A stretch of DNA of 11,161 nucleotides from the NCBI GenBank assembly GCA_049971355.1, contig JBMFLE010000023.1:1-11161 (forward strand), written 5' to 3'. The stretch comes from JBMFLE01 sp049971355. Lineage in GTDB: Bacteria > Patescibacteriota > Patescibacteriia > UBA2591 > UBA4787. Position numbers and translations under genes: made by a program. This document shows positions 6,998-11,161 of this stretch, in pieces (within the stretch, counting starts at the first letter, position 1; each line of letters opens with the position of its first letter). The notes under the pieces were generated by a model. It worked only from the letters and a program-made list of their open reading frames with translations, made no database searches and was not told where the DNA came from.

Positions 6998-7579
6998 ATG
7001 ATGTTAAAAATACCAGTGGAAATTTCGGCTCGGCATATTCATTTGTGCCGGGAACATTTGGACCAATTATTTGGTCCGGGTTATGAATTAACTAAATTAA
7101 AAGATCTTTCGCAAAAAGGTCAATTTGCCGCTCAAGAGACAGTGACAATTAAAACCGAAAAAAATCAACTTGCCAATGTCCGAATTGTCGGGCCCTTGCG
7201 TTCTCGCACTCAATTAGAAATTTCTAAAACTGATGCCCGGTATTTAGGTATTAATCCGCCAGTAAGAAAGCCGGGCGATTTAGATGGTTCAGCTGGTTGT
7301 ATTTTAATTGGTCCGAAGGGCGAGGTTAATTTAAAAGAAGGAGTGATTATTGCCTGGCGGCATATCCATATTAATCCAGAATTTGCCGAAAAAAATGGCT
7401 TAAGCAGTGACAAATATGTTTCTGTAAAAATCAATAACGGTGACCGGAGCGTTACTTTCCATAAAGTTTATGTCCACGTTGACCCCAAATTTGCTCCGCT
7501 TTTTTGTTTAGATACTGATGAGGGCAACGCGGCCGGAATTGAACAAAAAGCAGGGGGTGAAATAATAAACCAAAAATAA
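6998..7579 (+). CDS. pduL: PduL-type phosphate acyltransferase (phosphotransacetylase)
   Basis: The 193-residue protein interconverts acyl-CoA and phosphate with acyl-phosphate and CoA. It is unrelated to the Pta family. Two metal-binding signatures are visible: SARHIHL (H13, H15) near the N-terminus and WRHIH (H122, H124) in the second half. The family endings YVHVDP (H160) and LDTDEGNAAG are also present. KPGDLDGSAGC and GPKGEVNLKEGVIIA are typical of the fold. There is no N-terminal extension of the sort that targets PduL into microcompartments, and no shell genes are nearby, so a cytosolic role in acetyl-CoA/acetyl-phosphate metabolism is likely. Two adjacent ATGs (6998, 7001) could be the start. 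No ribosome binding site is evident. It links functionally to acs and iorAB. Confidence 0.93.
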   Translation: MMLKIPVEISARHIHLCREHLDQLFGPGYELTKLKDLSQKGQFAAQETVTIKTEKNQLANVRIVGPLRSRTQLEISKTDARYLGINPPVRKPGDLDGSAGCILIGPKGEVNLKEGVIIAWRHIHINPEFAEKNGLSSDKYVSVKINNGDRSVTFHKVYVHVDPKFAPLFCLDTDEGNAAGIEQKAGGEIINQK

Positions 7580-7611
7580 AAAAGCAAAAACCAAAAATAG
7601 AAACGGAAAAA

Positions 7612-7619
7612 TGTATAAT
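7612..7619 (+). promoter_or_regulatory. Isolated -10 element upstream of a structured region
   Basis: A perfect TATAAT (7614-7619) preceded directly by TG lies 35 bases after pduL. No -35 is seen. Transcription would begin near 7626 and run through the structured repeat at 7665-7775 towards the protease gene. This is weak evidence for a small RNA. Confidence 0.3.
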
Positions 7620-7634
7620 TTTTTTCTTTGTCAT

Positions 7635-7775
7635 AACGAGGAACGAAGCAGCGAACCGCTAGCAAATGTCCAATCTGTTTTAATAAATAATGGAGCTTAA
7701 GGGCCAATCTGTACTCTTCGGAGTACAGAGAGGTTCCAAGAGCTCCTTTTATTTTGACTTAAAAATGGGGACATT
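7635..7775 (+). repeat. Structured repeat element with nested stems and UUCG hairpin
   Basis: CTGTACTC-TTCG-GAGTACAG (7709-7728) is a perfect 8-bp stem with an ultrastable UUCG loop. It is enclosed by GGAGCT (7692-7697) pairing AGCTCC (7741-7746), with GG/CC pairs between, and followed by TTTTATTTT. All of this is enclosed by AATGTCC (7665-7671) pairing GGACATT (7769-7775). The upstream CGAGGAACGAAGCAGCGAA resembles a degenerate copy of the GAGGAGCGAAGCGACGAAGC-type palindromes I know from other bacterial genomes. It could be a mobile palindrome, an extended terminator, or a small RNA. Confidence 0.6.
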
Positions 7776-7788
7776 CCTCTTGGAGATA

Positions 7789-7817
7789 TTTACAACAATT
7801 ATATTTTATGCTATTAT
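7789..7817 (+). promoter_or_regulatory. Sigma-70 promoter for the site-2 protease gene
   Basis: The -35 is TTTACA (7789-7794), the spacer is 17 bp, and the extended -10 is TGCTATTAT (TG at 7809-7810, TATTAT at 7812-7817). The predicted start, about 7824, is three bases before the ATG at 7827, so this transcript would also be leaderless. Confidence 0.7.
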
Positions 7818-7826
7818 AAATTATCT

Positions 7827-8441
7827 ATGATCAATTTAATTTTTTTCTTTTTTGTTATTATTCCTTCAGCTATTATTCATGAATTCTCACATGCCTGGAT
7901 GGCTTATTTTTTAGGTGATGATACAGCTAAACGCTTTGGTCGATTAACCCTCAATCCATTGGCCCACATCGACTTATTCGGAACAATTTTAATGCCAATT
8001 TTTCTTTCTTTAATAAGCGGCGGCACTTTTCTTTTTGCTTATGCTAAACCAGTTCCTTTTAACCCCTACAATTTAAGAAATCAAAAATATGGCCCAGCTT
8101 TAGTCGGCGCAGCCGGACCATTGGCGAATTTATTAGTCGCAATTATTTTTGGTTTAATGGTTAGATTTTTACCAATTAGTAATTTTACGTTTTTTTTAAG
8201 TATTATTGTTTACGCTAATATACTTTTAATGGTTTTTAATTTAATACCAATTCCACCCCTTGACGGTTCAAGGATTCTTGATGCTTTCTTGTCAGAAAGA
8301 TGGTTTGGCTTAAAAAATTTCTTAGAGCGAAATGGATTTTTGATTTTACTATTTTTTCTTTTTTTCGCTTTTGCTATAATTCAGCCAATTATTTCTTTGA
8401 TTTTTAAATTAATTGTTGGTAGTTCGCTAACTGGATTTTAA
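7827..8441 (+). CDS. Site-2 protease family (M50) membrane metalloprotease
   Basis: The 204-residue protein is almost entirely hydrophobic, with about five or six membrane segments. The zinc motif HEFSH (18-22, HExxH) lies in the first helix. The third ligand motif FNLIPIPPLDG (137-147, D146) lies in a later one, with GAAGPLANLL (94-103) between. This is the compact S2P arrangement without a PDZ domain. Such enzymes cleave substrates inside the membrane. The substrate is unknown, although release of an anti-sigma factor is a common role and a sigma factor gene lies 1 kb downstream. The start is fixed by the predicted promoter, which leaves no leader. It could also be a plain housekeeping S2P homologue with no link to the sigma factor. 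Confidence 0.92.
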   Translation: MINLIFFFFVIIPSAIIHEFSHAWMAYFLGDDTAKRFGRLTLNPLAHIDLFGTILMPIFLSLISGGTFLFAYAKPVPFNPYNLRNQKYGPALVGAAGPLANLLVAIIFGLMVRFLPISNFTFFLSIIVYANILLMVFNLIPIPPLDGSRILDAFLSERWFGLKNFLERNGFLILLFFLFFAFAIIQPIISLIFKLIVGSSLTGF

Positions 8442-8462
8442 TTTACAAATCAACGAATAGTA

Positions 8463-8491
8463 TAGATAAAATTTAAAATTTTTGATATAAT
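8463..8491 (+). promoter_or_regulatory. Extended -10 promoter for the 171-residue membrane protein gene
   Basis: A perfect extended -10, TGATATAAT (TG at 8483-8484, TATAAT at 8486-8491), has a weak -35 TAGATA (8463-8468) at 17 bp. Transcription would start near 8498, giving a 12-base leader without a Shine-Dalgarno site. Confidence 0.6.
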
Positions 8492-8509
8492 ATTTAAAAT
8501 TAAAAAACT

Positions 8510-9025
8510 ATGCCGGAAGAAATAAAAGAAGAACAATTAAAAGTCGAAGCCGATCACGGCAAAAAATTAGCTGAATGGGAATTTTCTGAATATGTTAAAT
8601 ATCAACGAACCCTGGCTTGGTATATTGGTCTCGGAATTATTGGGGCAGCAGTAATTATTTATTCTATTTTTAGTAAAAATTTTCTCTTTGCCTTGATTGT
8701 TATTTTGATTGGTTTTATTTTGGTTTTACATTCAAAGCGAGAACCAGCCGGATTAAAATGTCTAATTTTTGAAGACGGGATTCAGGTTGGGACAAGATTT
8801 TACGACTGGGATGAAATTAAAAGTTTCCGATTAGTTTATAAGCCGCCGAAAGTTAAATTGCTTTATATCGATTTGAAAAGCATTCTGATGCCAGATTTTT
8901 CTGTGCCGCTTAACAATCAAAATCCTCTAGAAATTCGGCAGATTCTCAAAATCTATTTACCCGAGGATTTGGAAAAACAATATGAAACTTTAACCGATCG
9001 GATGAATCGATGGTTGAAATTATAA
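8510..9025 (+). CDS. Two-helix membrane protein with a C-terminal soluble domain, function unknown
   Basis: The 171-residue product has a charged N-terminus (1-33, Glu/Lys-rich), two membrane helices (about 35-54 and 57-74) joined by a tight turn, and a soluble C-terminal part. In that part CLIFEDGIQVGTRFYDWDEIKSFRL (84-108) reads like the beta strands of a bacterial PH-like domain. The last helix, EIRQILKIYLPE, fits that too. Proteins with the same layout are frequent in CPR genomes, but I cannot name this one. It follows the site-2 protease gene by 68 bases and has its own promoter. Its stop codon overlaps the -10 of the tRNA gene. Membrane location is clear; any function is a guess. Confidence 0.75.
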   Translation: MPEEIKEEQLKVEADHGKKLAEWEFSEYVKYQRTLAWYIGLGIIGAAVIIYSIFSKNFLFALIVILIGFILVLHSKREPAGLKCLIFEDGIQVGTRFYDWDEIKSFRLVYKPPKVKLLYIDLKSILMPDFSVPLNNQNPLEIRQILKIYLPEDLEKQYETLTDRMNRWLKL

Positions 9026-9026
9026 T
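9021..9026 (+). promoter_or_regulatory. -10 element of the tRNA-Arg gene
   Basis: TATAAT at 9021-9026 overlaps the stop codon of the upstream gene. Transcription from about 9033 would leave a 7-base 5' leader before the tRNA. No clear -35 is seen. Confidence 0.5.
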
Positions 9027-9039
9027 TAGCCAATAATTT

Positions 9040-9111
9040 GCCCTCATAGCTCAATGGATAGAGTGCAAGCTTGCGGAGCTTGTGATCCCCGTTCGAATCG
9101 GGGTGAGGGCA
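9040..9111 (+). tRNA. tRNA-Arg(GCG)
   Basis: The cloverleaf is complete. The acceptor stem GCCCTCA (9040-9046) pairs TGAGGGC (9104-9110), with discriminator A. The D arm is GCTC/GAGT with loop AATGGATA, which holds A at position 20, an arginine identity base. The anticodon stem CAAGC/GCTTG encloses loop TTGCGGA (anticodon GCG at 9073-9075). The T stem CCCCG/CGGGG has loop TTCGAAT. The CCA end is not encoded. The anticodon reads CGC and CGU; most bacteria use ACG (inosine) here. Confidence 0.95.
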
Positions 9112-9129
9112 TTTTATTCAAGTCTTTAA

Positions 9130-9163
9130 GGGCGGCGCCCCCCCCTTTTGGGTTTTGTTTTTT
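9130..9163 (+). terminator. Intrinsic terminator after tRNA-Arg
   Basis: GGGCGGCGCCC (9130-9140) can form a short GC stem. It merges with an eight-C run, then CCC-TTTT-GGG (9143-9152) and the T-rich TTTTGTTTTTT (9153-9163). More than one stem pairing is possible, but all end at the T run. Confidence 0.6.
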
Positions 9164-9174
9164 CAATTTTTTGC

Positions 9175-9235
9175 TACAATTCTTCTGAAGTTTTTTTAAA
9201 ATTTGGTATCTGAAGGGCGAAAAAATTATGATTTT
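9175..9235 (+). other. Start of the long leader region of the sigma factor gene
   Basis: A possible extended -10, TGCTACAAT (TACAAT at 9175-9180), has no matching -35. If used, it would give the sigma gene an approximately 240-base leader carrying the repeats at 9235-9429. No open frame is seen. Confidence 0.3.
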
Positions 9236-9429
9236 AATTTTTTAACAATTTTGGCGACCCAGGCACCAAATCCCAACCAAGTTTATAGATTGAAGTGAGT
9301 TCCTGGCTGTTAAATCACCTTCGGCTTTGGCAGTTGAATTACATTTTTAGAGAGTCGGATTGGTGCGGGGTGCTCAAAATTGTCCAAAAAATTTCTTCGC
9401 TTCGCTCGTAATTTTTTAACAATTTTGGC
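9235..9429 (+). repeat. Direct and inverted repeats in the leader of the sigma factor gene
   Basis: A 21-bp word beginning TAATTTTTTAACAATTTT is present identically at 9235-9255 and 9409-9429, the second copy ending exactly at the base before the ATG. A near-complementary copy lies between them at 9375-9393. The first inverted pair extends to about 37 bp (9236-9273 with 9357-9393). The second is a local hairpin (9375-9393 with 9410-9427) with a 16-base loop. The middle segment can therefore pair with either side but not both. No other gene is seen in 9112-9429. Confidence 0.7.
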
Positions 9430-9981
9430 ATGTTTAAATTTCAGGAAAAAATTTTACTTAATCAAATTAAAAGCGGCAATCAGCAGGCATTTGCTAAAAT
9501 TTATGATTTTTATTTAGACAAAATTTATCGTTTTATTTATTTTCGAGTTTCTGATGAAAACTTGGCTCGGGATTTTACCAGCGAAACATTTATTAAAGTT
9601 TTAAATTATATTAAAGGTGGTCAAGAAATAGAAAATTTTCAGAGTTTTCTTTATCAAACAGCCAGAAATTTAATTGTTGATTTTTATCGTCAGAAAAGAC
9701 AAGAAGAATTACCAATTGATGAATTTATTGAAGAAAATATTGTTGAGGAAAAAGATTTAGCTTCTGAAGTGGCAGATAAATTTGAATTAGAAAAAATTCA
9801 AAATGCGCTTAAACAAATTCCCGACCATTATCGAGAAGTTATTGTTTTAAGATTTATTGAAGATTTACCATTCAAAGAAATCGCTAAAATTATCGGTTTA
9901 AAAGAAGACCATACTAGAGTGTTGGTTCATCGAGGATTAAAAATGTTGCGCCAGCAATTAAGTGGTCACAATTATTCTTAG
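9430..9981 (+). CDS. RNA polymerase sigma-70 family factor (ECF-like)
   Basis: The 183-residue protein has the two-domain layout of ECF-type sigma factors. Region 2 spans about residues 16-90 (IYRFIYFRVSDENLARDFTS, then TFIKVLNYI and ARNLIVDFYRQKR). A short acidic linker follows (about 92-120). Region 4, from about 124 to 176, has a helix-turn-helix (QIPDHYREVIVLRFIEDLPF, then KEIAKIIGLKEDHTRVLVHR). It directs RNA polymerase to alternative promoters. No anti-sigma gene follows: after the stop there are 134 bases and then a gene on the other strand. The ATG directly abuts a repeated 21-bp word. No Shine-Dalgarno and no obvious close promoter are seen. Confidence 0.92.
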   Translation: MFKFQEKILLNQIKSGNQQAFAKIYDFYLDKIYRFIYFRVSDENLARDFTSETFIKVLNYIKGGQEIENFQSFLYQTARNLIVDFYRQKRQEELPIDEFIEENIVEEKDLASEVADKFELEKIQNALKQIPDHYREVIVLRFIEDLPFKEIAKIIGLKEDHTRVLVHRGLKMLRQQLSGHNYS

Positions 9982-10046
9982 TCATCCTAAAAACCCGCAG
10001 CGGAATAATCAAATTTATACAACAATTGTTTTTCTGTTGGACGCAC

Positions 10047-10060
10047 TAAAAAATTACGAG
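10047..10060 (-). repeat. 14-bp inverted copy of a sigma-leader word
   Basis: On the minus strand this reads CTCGTAATTTTTTA, identical to 9405-9418 on the plus strand. The two copies flank the sigma factor gene in opposite orientation, 25 bases before its ATG and 66 bases after its stop. Confidence 0.5.
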
Positions 10061-10064
10061 ATAC

Positions 10065-10096
10065 AAAAAACAGGCTGATTTTGAAATCAGCCTGTT
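10065..10096 (-). terminator. Intrinsic terminator of the NUDIX gene
   Basis: A perfect 12-bp stem, AACAGGCTGATT (10069-10080) with AATCAGCCTGTT (10085-10096), has a four-base loop. On the minus strand it is followed by TTTTTT, and it lies 20 bases beyond the NUDIX stop. On the plus strand there is no T run, so it serves the minus strand. Confidence 0.85.
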
Positions 10097-10115
10097 CTAA
10101 TTGAGATAATTCTTT

Positions 10116-10646
10116 CTAATTCTTTAGAGTCTGTAGGATCCCGTGAATTCTGATTCGATGACTTTTGTACAGATTCTCCGGGAACTGATTGACTGGAAAC
10201 CAACGCGCTTCCGTTACATCCGCGTCCGCGTCAGGCGATGGCCGAAGATCATCAGAACCATTCCATTCGGCGTAAAATACTATCACCCTTGCCACTGCAT
10301 TATCGCAATGCCAACTCTGCTTTTCGCTAACGTAGGGGAGGTTCCGATTTCTAAAGTTAAAATCTAGATTAATTTTTTCAAGATCAAGTCCGGCCTCTTC
10401 TCTCAACTCCCTCCCAAGGGCTGTTATAGTGTTTATTATGCCGCGATTGATTTCTGGCTTTTCAATTCTGCCTCCAGGGAGTCCCCACTTATCGCCTTTA
10501 ATATCGGTATTTAAAACAAGAAGAATTTCTTTATCATCAGCACTATTTTTTCGTATCAGGACAATGAACACACTCCAGTCCTCAACTCGCTTACTACTTA
10601 GAAGCTGACTTTCCCTGACTTGTGGCAAAGTAGTACTTTTATTCAT
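10116..10646 (-). CDS. NUDIX hydrolase
   Basis: The 176-residue product hydrolyses a nucleoside diphosphate linked to another group. The NUDIX box is present: GRIEKPE (59-65) and RELREEAGL (79-87), with the metal-binding REUxEE core intact. Thirteen residues separate the two halves instead of the usual seven. A frame from TTG at 10670 would add eight residues, but that codon lies inside the -10 of the promoter. The AAGGAGGT site in front of ATG 10646 fixes the start. The gene has its own promoter, ribosome site and terminator, and visibly higher GC than its neighbours (for example many CCG, CGC and GTC codons around 10200-10260). It lies beside a transposase remnant on the same strand. Together these suggest recent transfer. 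The substrate cannot be told. Confidence 0.9.
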   Translation of the reverse strand: MNKSTTLPQVRESQLLSSKRVEDWSVFIVLIRKNSADDKEILLVLNTDIKGDKWGLPGGRIEKPEINRGIINTITALGRELREEAGLDLEKINLDFNFRNRNLPYVSEKQSWHCDNAVARVIVFYAEWNGSDDLRPSPDADADVTEARWFPVNQFPENLYKSHRIRIHGILQTLKN

Positions 10647-10650
10647 ATAT

Positions 10651-10658
10651 ACCTCCTT
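10651..10658 (-). promoter_or_regulatory. Canonical Shine-Dalgarno of the NUDIX gene
   Basis: AAGGAGGT on the minus strand ends four bases before ATG 10646. It is the only perfect Shine-Dalgarno in the window and decides the start codon. Confidence 0.85.
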
Positions 10659-10668
10659 GTTATTATTC

Positions 10669-10696
10669 AATATAGCATATCTACAAAATTTGTCAA
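10669..10696 (-). promoter_or_regulatory. Consensus promoter of the NUDIX gene
   Basis: On the minus strand a perfect TTGACA (10696-10691) is followed after 16 bp by TATATT (10674-10669) with an extended TGC. The start would be near 10662, giving a 16-base leader that holds the Shine-Dalgarno. The -35 overlaps the stop codon of the transposase remnant. Confidence 0.75.
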
Positions 10697-10845
10697 GAAC
10701 ATATGCGAGATGAGTACATCAGGAACAGTTGGTAGTATTTTTGAGCATACTCGATCGGTAATAAATTGTCCAAAGAATTATGGGGACGGATAAAGTTGTA
10801 TTCAATCAGCCACTCGTTTGGTCTTTTGTTATATAGCCCCCTATT
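10693..10845 (-). pseudogene. C-terminal stub of a DDE/rve integrase-type transposase
   Basis: The minus-strand frame ending with TGA at 10695-10693 reads YNKRPNEWLIEYNFIRPHNS, then LDNLLPIEYAQKYYQLF. This is the typical end of rve-fold transposases of IS3/IS481-like elements (W-x-x-x-Y-N-x-x-RPH-x-x-L, then P-x-E-Y). An in-frame TAA lies at 10848-10846, and no homologous sequence precedes it, so roughly the first four fifths of the gene is missing. Only about 47 residues remain. Its end directly abuts the NUDIX promoter. Confidence 0.75.
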
Positions 10846-10878
10846 TTACACGATCGCGATATTTCCGGGAAAGAAGTC

Positions 10879-10896
10879 AAAAAAACCACTCTGGTT
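10879..10896 (-). terminator. Weak terminator-like hairpin on the minus strand
   Basis: On the minus strand AACCA-GAG-TGGTT forms a 5-bp stem followed directly by a T run (10883-10879). It lies between the probable insertion-sequence ends and the transposase stub. The role is uncertain. Confidence 0.3.
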
Positions 10897-10929
10897 AAAA
10901 ATGAAAAATTTATTTAGAAAAAGAAAATT

Positions 10930-10953
10930 GGACATGAACCCCCAAAATAGGAC
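10930..10953 (+). repeat. Probable insertion-sequence end, copy 1
   Basis: GGACATGAACCC followed by CCAAAATAGGAC matches 11039-11061 in the same orientation. Similar GTTCATGTCC-type sequences occur, as far as I recall, at ends of integrase-type insertion sequences. It lies upstream of the transposase stub in that gene's direction. Confidence 0.5.
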
Positions 10954-10985
10954 ACCATTTGTGTAATTTCTAAACCCTAATTTCC

Positions 10986-11033
10986 AATGTCTAATGAAAT
11001 GTCTAATAATTCCTTTTTGACATTTTGACATTT
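10986..11033 (+). repeat. AAATGTC/GACATTT inverted repeat
   Basis: AATGTC (10986-10991) and AAATGTC (10997-11003) face GACATTT at 11019-11025 and 11027-11033. This makes a small hairpin between the two insertion-sequence-end copies. No open frame of interest is present in 10846-11161. Confidence 0.45.
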
Positions 11034-11038
11034 GATAT

Positions 11039-11061
11039 GGACATGAACCCAAAAATGGGAC
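11039..11061 (+). repeat. Probable insertion-sequence end, copy 2
   Basis: GGACATGAACCC then AAAAATGGGAC is a second copy of the word at 10930-10953, 109 bases downstream and in direct orientation. Confidence 0.5.
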
Positions 11062-11132
11062 TAAGGATAAGTTTGATTTTGGGACCAGGAAAGTTAATTT
11101 GACAAACTAACACCATCCAAACAATCCGAACA

Positions 11133-11149
11133 TATCCGAACACTCCGAA
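11133..11149 (-). repeat. Dispersed 17-bp repeat, copy 2
   Basis: The minus strand reads TTCGGAGTGTTCGGATA, one mismatch from 6840-6856. Another TCCGAAC unit lies just to the left (11125-11131), so this end of the window is a small tandem of the unit. Confidence 0.5.
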
Positions 11150-11161
11150 TACAGCATCCAA

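Noticed and set aside
9351..9370. AGAGAG-TCGG-GGTGCG resembles part of a T-box leader stem I
   Set aside because: No T-box bulge sequence, specifier loop or aminoacyl-tRNA synthetase gene follows; the downstream gene is a sigma factor and the space is too short.
10116..10670. Longer NUDIX product starting at TTG 10670
   Set aside because: The TTG lies in the -10 element and the first codons are the Shine-Dalgarno itself; ATG 10646 is the start.
10763..10780. AAATTGTCCAAAGAATT resembles the sigma-leader repeat
   Set aside because: It codes for the conserved LDNL part of the transposase stub; the likeness is probably AT-rich coincidence.
10846..11052. 68-residue minus-strand frame over the insertion-sequence ends
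   Set aside because: Phe/Asn-rich with no recognisable motif; it crosses the repeat ends and hairpins, so it is probably translated repeat sequence.

Overview
The window looks like a piece of a small, AT-rich bacterial genome, most likely a Patescibacteria/CPR lineage (Parcubacteria-like). I infer this from the strong A/T bias of the coding regions, a secreted DUF5667-type protein, genes that begin within a few bases of a predicted transcription start without a Shine-Dalgarno site, and short imperfect palindromic repeats between genes. A sigma factor, an AMP-forming acetyl-CoA synthetase and PduL argue against an archaeon. I have no phylogenetic computation behind this.

Left part (1-4677): one-direction metabolic genes. 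These are the 3' part of iorA and all of iorB (indolepyruvate:ferredoxin oxidoreductase), a PfkB-family sugar or nucleoside kinase, and acs (acetyl-CoA synthetase). A terminator hairpin and a near-consensus promoter overlap between the kinase gene and acs.

Middle (4678-7826): a decayed small gene, a 90-bp near-palindrome that precedes a large secreted coiled-coil/Cys-rich protein, a block of ACGAAATACGA-type palindromic repeats, then pduL (phosphate acyltransferase) and a structured repeat with a UUCG hairpin.

Right part (7827-9981): a site-2 protease family membrane protein, a two-helix membrane protein of unknown function, tRNA-Arg(GCG), and a sigma-70 family (ECF-like) factor. The sigma gene follows about 200 bp of direct and inverted repeats that can fold in mutually exclusive ways.

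End (9982-11161): an accessory island. It holds a minus-strand NUDIX hydrolase with a consensus promoter, a canonical Shine-Dalgarno and a U-tract terminator, quite unlike the other genes here. Next to it are the C-terminal stub of a DDE/rve transposase and two copies of a probable insertion-sequence end.

How the genes may work together (inference): IorAB oxidises aromatic 2-oxo acids to acyl-CoA and reduced ferredoxin. PduL and Acs interconvert acyl-CoA with acyl-phosphate or free acid, so the set resembles a minimal amino-acid/acetate energy module. I did not find a clearly new multi-gene system. The best leads are the clean loss of one Fe-S cluster from IorA, the switch-like repeats before the sigma gene, and the structured leader before the secreted Cys-rich protein.
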